NCBI GenBank assembly: GCA_964580185.1
Contig: CAZOJQ010000001.1
Location: 116,112 to 180,111 of the forward strand
Reading direction: 5' to 3'
Source of the DNA: CAYWWY01 sp964580185
GTDB taxonomy: Bacteria; Thermotogota; Thermotogae; MWEM01
DNA: 64,000 nucleotides
The position numbers were made by a program, and so were the translations under genes. The notes under the pieces were generated by a model that was not told where the DNA came from, ran no database searches, and worked only from the letters and a program-made list of their open reading frames with translations. Shown one piece after another: positions 60,573-64,000 of this stretch. Position 1 is the stretch's first letter. Every line of letters starts with the position of its first letter.

Positions 60573-60952
60573 TGACAGGGATCCCCCTTTTGATTTGTCT
60601 TTTTCGGGCACGTGTTGTTCCCCGCGCACCCATTCTGATTGTGAGAATCCTTTTTTGACACATCATTGATTGGGTACGCCTTTAAAGACCCTTCTATGAA
60701 ACGATTAAGTTCTTTCCCAACCAGCACAATCCGATCTCTTTGCACGCGATAATGCATAAAGTGCCCAGACCGTTCACCAATCAAAAAACCGGCTTCTTTT
60801 AGTACTCGGATATGCTGTGAAATGGCTGCTTCCGACAAATTCAATTGACGCGCCAAAGCCCGAACACAATAATCTCGGTTAAGAAGCAACTGGATGATCC
60901 TCATCCTCGTTTCATCTCCAAGAGCTTTCAGAGAACCAATCAAATGATTCAT
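60569..60952 (-). CDS. ArsR-family regulator with Cys-containing C-terminal tail
   Basis: A 127-residue winged-helix protein. The DNA-reading helix is LSEAAISQHIRVLKEAG (about 39-55). C29 sits at the first Cys of the ELCVCDL metal-sensing site; the second is Arg. Residues 100-127 form a tail with H104, C109, C115 and C126, which could complete a metal site. Such repressors leave DNA when they bind metal or are oxidised. It is the first gene of the exporter/peptide operon and probably controls its own promoter. Confidence 0.88.
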   Translation of the reverse strand: MNHLIGSLKALGDETRMRIIQLLLNRDYCVRALARQLNLSEAAISQHIRVLKEAGFLIGERSGHFMHYRVQRDRIVLVGKELNRFIEGSLKAYPINDVSKKDSHNQNGCAGNNTCPKKTNQKGDPCQ

Positions 60953-60987
60953 AACGCTCCTTTTGGGGGAAAATTGGGTATCGCGAA

Positions 60988-61016
60988 ATCATACCATAAA
61001 TAGTCAATTAAGTCAA
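60988..61016 (-). promoter_or_regulatory. Promoter of the ArsR-ABC-peptide operon
   Basis: On the minus strand TTGACT (61016-61011), a 17-bp spacer and TATGAT (60993-60988), the latter preceded by TGG. It lies 36 bp upstream of the regulator start codon. Confidence 0.75.
61002..61016 (-). repeat. Direct repeat TTGACT-3-TTGACT overlapping the promoter
   Basis: Two copies of TTGACT with a 9-bp period; the first is the -35 box and the second lies in the spacer. A repressor bound here would block polymerase, so it is a candidate ArsR operator. Confidence 0.4.
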
Positions 61017-61229
61017 TACTGAATCATAATCCAATTCTTCATCCATTCTATACCATTTTGCCATTTTTTCCTGAGAAAACCGAATAGTTTTCCCTTTTCG
61101 CATTTCCTAAATCAATGTTGGTTCACTCAATTTCGGTTATAAACCATGATCATTTTCATGATTTCTCATTTGCGAAGATCCGCTCATCAATGTATCGTTC
61201 TGAATAAACATCTGTAACGCTGTCCTGGA

Positions 61230-61258
61230 TTGCTTTATGGAGTGTTCCATGATATAAT
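61230..61258 (+). promoter_or_regulatory. Promoter of the chemoreceptor gene
   Basis: TTGCTT (61230-61235), a 17-bp spacer and TATAAT (61253-61258), preceded by TGA as an extended -10. The leader is about 95 nt and ends in AAAGGAGGT. Confidence 0.75.
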
Positions 61259-61359
61259 TTAGAAATGTAAAACTTAGTCCATAGGATTAAGCAGGTGTTC
61301 TCATCGAAAAAAAAGCACACGAAAGAATCCATTATCAAATCAAAAAAAGGAGGTACTCT

Positions 61360-63090
61360 ATGCGTTTTTCTCAATGGAAAATCCGGACTAAGCTTTTAAC
61401 TCTCATGCTTTTTCCCATCGCTGTTTTTCTTCTTCTGATCTTCCTTTTCGTGATCCCTTCCAACCGATCGGATGTGTACGAAGAAAAGAAAGTTCAAACA
61501 CAAAGCCTTGTTGATACAGGATTATCAATCCTATCATTCTATCATCAACAGCAACTCAGCGGTGCTCTCACACAGCATGAAGCGCAACAAAGAGCTATCG
61601 CAGCGCTACGTGTCGTTCGGTATGGAGAAGAAGGGTTGGATTATTTCTGGATCAACGATCAGCACCCTCGCATGATTATGCATCCGTTCAGCCCCCATTT
61701 AGAAGGACAGGATCTATCTGGTATCAAAGATCCTACCGGTTTTGCTTTGTTTCAAGAGTTTGTCCGAGTAAGCCGAACAGTGGGTTCCGGTTTTGTCCCG
61801 TATATGTGGCAATACTACGATGATGCGCAAAGAATCGAGCCGAAGCTATCCTATGTAGCTCTCTTCCGTCCGTGGGGATGGGTGCTTGGTACAGGGATTT
61901 ATATAAACGATGTGGATCAGCTCGTTTTCGGGAAAACCATTGTATTAACCGTAATTATTCTTATCATAACAACTGGAGTAGTCATTCTGGTCATGTTCTT
62001 TTCCCATGCATTTGTCAAACCCATCCGCCAAGTATCTTCAATCGCTGATTCGATTGCAAAACTGGATCTAACAGTCCAGGTTTCGCAGGAACTCATGAAT
62101 AAAGGGGATGAAACGGGCTTTTTGGCAAAAGACATTCATACCATGAGCGAAAACCTTAAGTCATTTATCCGCCAGCTGTCTGAATCTGCTATTCATATGA
62201 GCGATTCCTCTGAAGATTTGGCGTCTGCGGCAGAAACAGCCAGTGCTACATCGGAGACACTTTCGCAAGAAGCCCAAGGAATCAACGAAGAAGTCCATTC
62301 CACTTCCGCATCGTTCCAAGAAGTATCCTCTGGAGTTGAAGAGGTCGCAGCAAGCGCGCAGAATGTCTCCAAAGCTTCTCAAACGTTAAGCGAGAAAGCA
62401 AGAGAAACTTCGGAATCAGCCACTGAAGGAAAAAATGCAGTGCAAAAAATCGCGCAGATTTCGGATCAAGCGGTTCGCCAGATGCAACAAACCACAGAGG
62501 TTGTTCTTCAGCTGGCTGATCACGCAAAAAACGTGGAAGAAATCGTGGATTCGATTCGTTCAATCTCCGAGCAAACAAACCTACTAGCACTGAACGCAGC
62601 TATCGAAGCAGCCAGAGCAGGTGAAGCAGGAAGAGGGTTCGCAGTTGTCGCCGATGAAATCAGAAAACTCGCAGAAGAAAGCCAAAGGGCTACGGGAAAC
62701 ATCGCTGGAATCTTAAAGGACATTGAGCAAGGAACGGTACGAACCAAGGAAGCAACAAACAGTACGTATGAAATTGTCCAGCTTGTGAATAAAGAAGCGG
62801 GGAACATTACATCCCAATTTACGCAGATCCTAGGTCAAGTTGAGAGCATCAATATGATGGTGGAAAATATGGCTGCAAGCGCTGAAGAACAAAGCGCGGC
62901 TTCAGAAGAGATCGCGTCCGCCATGGATAGCGCGACTCGTTCAATGGTAACCATTTCTGAGCGAATCCATCGAATGGTTGAATCCATCCAACAACAGAGT
63001 CAAGCGGCTCAATCGGTTAGCGCTTCCAGTCAGGAGTTGAATGCTCTTGCCGAATCCCTGACAGAACAAGCCAAACGGTTTAAGGTATAA
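61360..63090 (+). CDS. Methyl-accepting chemotaxis protein with single Cache domain
   Basis: A 576-residue receptor. It has TM1 (about 12-32), an extracytoplasmic sCache_2-like domain (about 35-185, with DYFWINDQHPRMIMHP and PWGWVLGTGIYI), TM2 (about 190-212), HAMP (about 213-270) and a signalling domain with the conserved hairpin tip EQTNLLALNAAIEAARAGE. Flanking helices have Ala/Gln/Glu-rich adaptation sites. It senses a small ligand and controls CheA. No other chemotaxis gene is in the window. Confidence 0.94.
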   Translation: MRFSQWKIRTKLLTLMLFPIAVFLLLIFLFVIPSNRSDVYEEKKVQTQSLVDTGLSILSFYHQQQLSGALTQHEAQQRAIAALRVVRYGEEGLDYFWINDQHPRMIMHPFSPHLEGQDLSGIKDPTGFALFQEFVRVSRTVGSGFVPYMWQYYDDAQRIEPKLSYVALFRPWGWVLGTGIYINDVDQLVFGKTIVLTVIILIITTGVVILVMFFSHAFVKPIRQVSSIADSIAKLDLTVQVSQELMNKGDETGFLAKDIHTMSENLKSFIRQLSESAIHMSDSSEDLASAAETASATSETLSQEAQGINEEVHSTSASFQEVSSGVEEVAASAQNVSKASQTLSEKARETSESATEGKNAVQKIAQISDQAVRQMQQTTEVVLQLADHAKNVEEIVDSIRSISEQTNLLALNAAIEAARAGEAGRGFAVVADEIRKLAEESQRATGNIAGILKDIEQGTVRTKEATNSTYEIVQLVNKEAGNITSQFTQILGQVESINMMVENMAASAEEQSAASEEIASAMDSATRSMVTISERIHRMVESIQQQSQAAQSVSASSQELNALAESLTEQAKRFKV

Positions 63091-63183
63091 ACAAGGAAAT
63101 CCTCAGATTGCCCATCGAAATGCACGAACCGTTTTTTTCGCTGTTCGTCTGTGGAGGAGAATCCATCAAGAATCCGTAAAAGA

Positions 63184-63243
63184 ACGATCAACCGCAATCA
63201 AGTCAAGGAGTCTTAATCGCGGTTGATCGTGTTTTTGTTTTTG
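63184..63243 (+). terminator. Terminator after the chemoreceptor gene
   Basis: A perfect 12-bp stem (ACGATCAACCGC / GCGGTTGATCGT) with a 23-nt loop is followed by GTTTTTGTTTTTGG. It lies in the gap between convergent genes. Confidence 0.75.
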
Positions 63244-63279
63244 GTTTATTGACCTTTGATCATTCCTGTGGAGCTACCC

Positions 63280-63990
63280 TCATTCTTCCCGAACCTCCCC
63301 ATCCGTTGAAGCGACAATCACTCTCCACGGAATCATGGTTCCACTCTGCACTATCGCTTTTTGCACAGCATCCACGATCCCTTTGCAACAAGGAACTTCC
63401 ATTCGGACCACGGTTATGCTTCGGATGGGATTGGCTTTCAGAATGGCCGTCAGTTTCTCGGAATAATCGGTCGAATCCAGTTTTGGACAACCGATCAATG
63501 TTACTTTGTTCTTCATGAACCGTCTATGAAAATCCCCAACAGCAAACGCCGAACAATCTGCAGCAACGAGCAAGGATGCATTGTGGAAAAAAGGCGCGTT
63601 TGGTGGAACCAGCTTAATTTGTACCGGCCATTGCCGCAGTTCAGATTCTGGCGCAATCGAATCGGACGGGTTTTCGAGTCGGGTCTTTTTCTCCATCGTT
63701 TTGATGTTTGCAGAAGGACATCCACATAGCATGGAATGCGATTCTTGTTCGTTTCTCATTTGATTGGCTTTCACTGCCTCTTCATTGTATGGGAGCGCCT
63801 CGCGTTCCACAAAGGCAATCGCTCCGGTTGGGCATGCAGGAAGGCAATCTCCCAATCCATCGCAATAATCATCACGCAATAGAACCGCTTTCCCTTTGAC
63901 CATTCCGATTGCCCCTTCATGACATGCCTCTACGCACAACCCGCATCCATTGCATTTTTCTCCAGAAATCTCGATGATCTTGCGTTTCAT
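63280..63990 (-). CDS. 4Fe-4S ferredoxin-type protein with C-terminal domain
   Basis: A 236-residue protein. Two cluster motifs are seen near the N terminus: CNGCGLCVEAC (about 13-23) and CDGLGDCLPACPTGAI (about 43-58). A linker with CGCPS follows, then a conserved C-terminal domain with VTLIGCPKLD and VPCCKGI. This family is common in anaerobes and often lies near rubrerythrin or hybrid-cluster genes, but its reaction is unknown. The ATG at 63990 is chosen because the family starts MKRKII; three more codons of open frame reach the window edge, so a longer N terminus is possible. Confidence 0.85.
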   Translation of the reverse strand: MKRKIIEISGEKCNGCGLCVEACHEGAIGMVKGKAVLLRDDYCDGLGDCLPACPTGAIAFVEREALPYNEEAVKANQMRNEQESHSMLCGCPSANIKTMEKKTRLENPSDSIAPESELRQWPVQIKLVPPNAPFFHNASLLVAADCSAFAVGDFHRRFMKNKVTLIGCPKLDSTDYSEKLTAILKANPIRSITVVRMEVPCCKGIVDAVQKAIVQSGTMIPWRVIVASTDGEVREE

Positions 63991-64000
63991 TTCACACACT

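Larger units (their letters stand above)
60953..61359. other. 407-bp divergent intergenic region (ArsR operon / chemoreceptor)
   Basis: No gene is supported here. It holds the minus-strand promoter and TTGACT repeats of the ArsR operon (60988-61016) and the plus-strand promoter of the chemoreceptor gene (61230-61258). The middle (about 61030-61200) is A+T-rich and shows no clear structure. Confidence 0.6.

Noticed and set aside
61259..61359. c-di-GMP (GEMM) riboswitch before the chemoreceptor
   Set aside because: The roughly 95-nt leader lacks the conserved GEMM stem-loop sequences.
1..64000. CRISPR array, prophage or insertion sequence
   Set aside because: No regularly spaced repeats, transposase, integrase or phage structural genes were seen; nearly all coding space is accounted for by chromosomal-type genes.

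Overview
The window looks like part of the chromosome of an anaerobic, fermentative bacterium. Three gene groupings recall Thermotogota, though similar groups occur in other anaerobic phyla: galT next to glgA; a FAD glycerol-3-phosphate dehydrogenase-like / NAD(P)-FAD oxidoreductase / DUF1667 trio; and the bifurcating transhydrogenase pair nfnA-nfnB. The two transporter binding proteins and the secreted SUMF1-type protein have signal peptides without a lipobox cysteine, which suggests a periplasm enclosed by an outer layer. The phylum is inferred from neighbourhoods and recalled families, not from a search. No transposase, phage gene or CRISPR array was seen.

Layout. 1-6.5 kb: the 3' end of a MATE exporter (+), then a minus-strand operon HAD hydrolase - sugar binding protein - two permeases - copper ATPase. 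6.9-8.2 kb: a glycosyltransferase (-) and tRNA-Ala (+). 8.2-38.3 kb: 22 minus-strand genes, mostly abutting or overlapping. They run from a Mut7-C protein, GAF histidine kinase, response regulator and ileS, through nfnAB, glgA, galT, a RemA-like protein, a TPR protein and two transporters, to a GGDEF protein, apt, pgi, obg, a peroxiredoxin, the lysine-fermentation genes kal and kce, a dipeptidase and two large HD-GYP sensors. 38.6-43.8 kb (+): a membrane protein / membrane-anchored Hsp70-like ATPase / methyltransferase operon whose 3' end runs antisense across tRNA-Gln, then rpsF-ssb-rpsR. 44-48.6 kb: the glycerol-3-phosphate trio (+) and mgtE (-). 48.8-58.6 kb (+): nucleoside hydrolase, uridine phosphorylase, a four-gene BMP/ABC nucleoside uptake system, a flavodoxin-like protein, a COG1031 radical SAM protein and a secreted SUMF1-like protein. 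58.7-61 kb (-): an ArsR-type regulator, an ABC-2 exporter and a 51-residue peptide with 12 cysteines. 61.3-64 kb: a chemoreceptor (+) and a 4Fe-4S protein (-).

How the parts fit. Carbohydrate uptake, pgi, galT and glgA cover sugar use and glycogen storage. Kal/Kce and the dipeptidase point to peptide and lysine fermentation. NfnAB and the Fe-S oxidoreductases balance NADH, NADPH and ferredoxin. One GGDEF and two HD-GYP proteins, one of them with an apparently broken HD motif, form a local c-di-GMP set.

Most noteworthy loci: (1) the ArsR / ABC-2 / cysteine-rich peptide operon, a candidate metal-responsive system containing an easily missed small gene; (2) the Hsp70 ATPase domain fused to a glycine-rich membrane hairpin and coupled to a multi-pass membrane protein; (3) a methyltransferase frame that crosses a tRNA terminator and tRNA gene in antisense; (4) the paired HD-GYP sensors.
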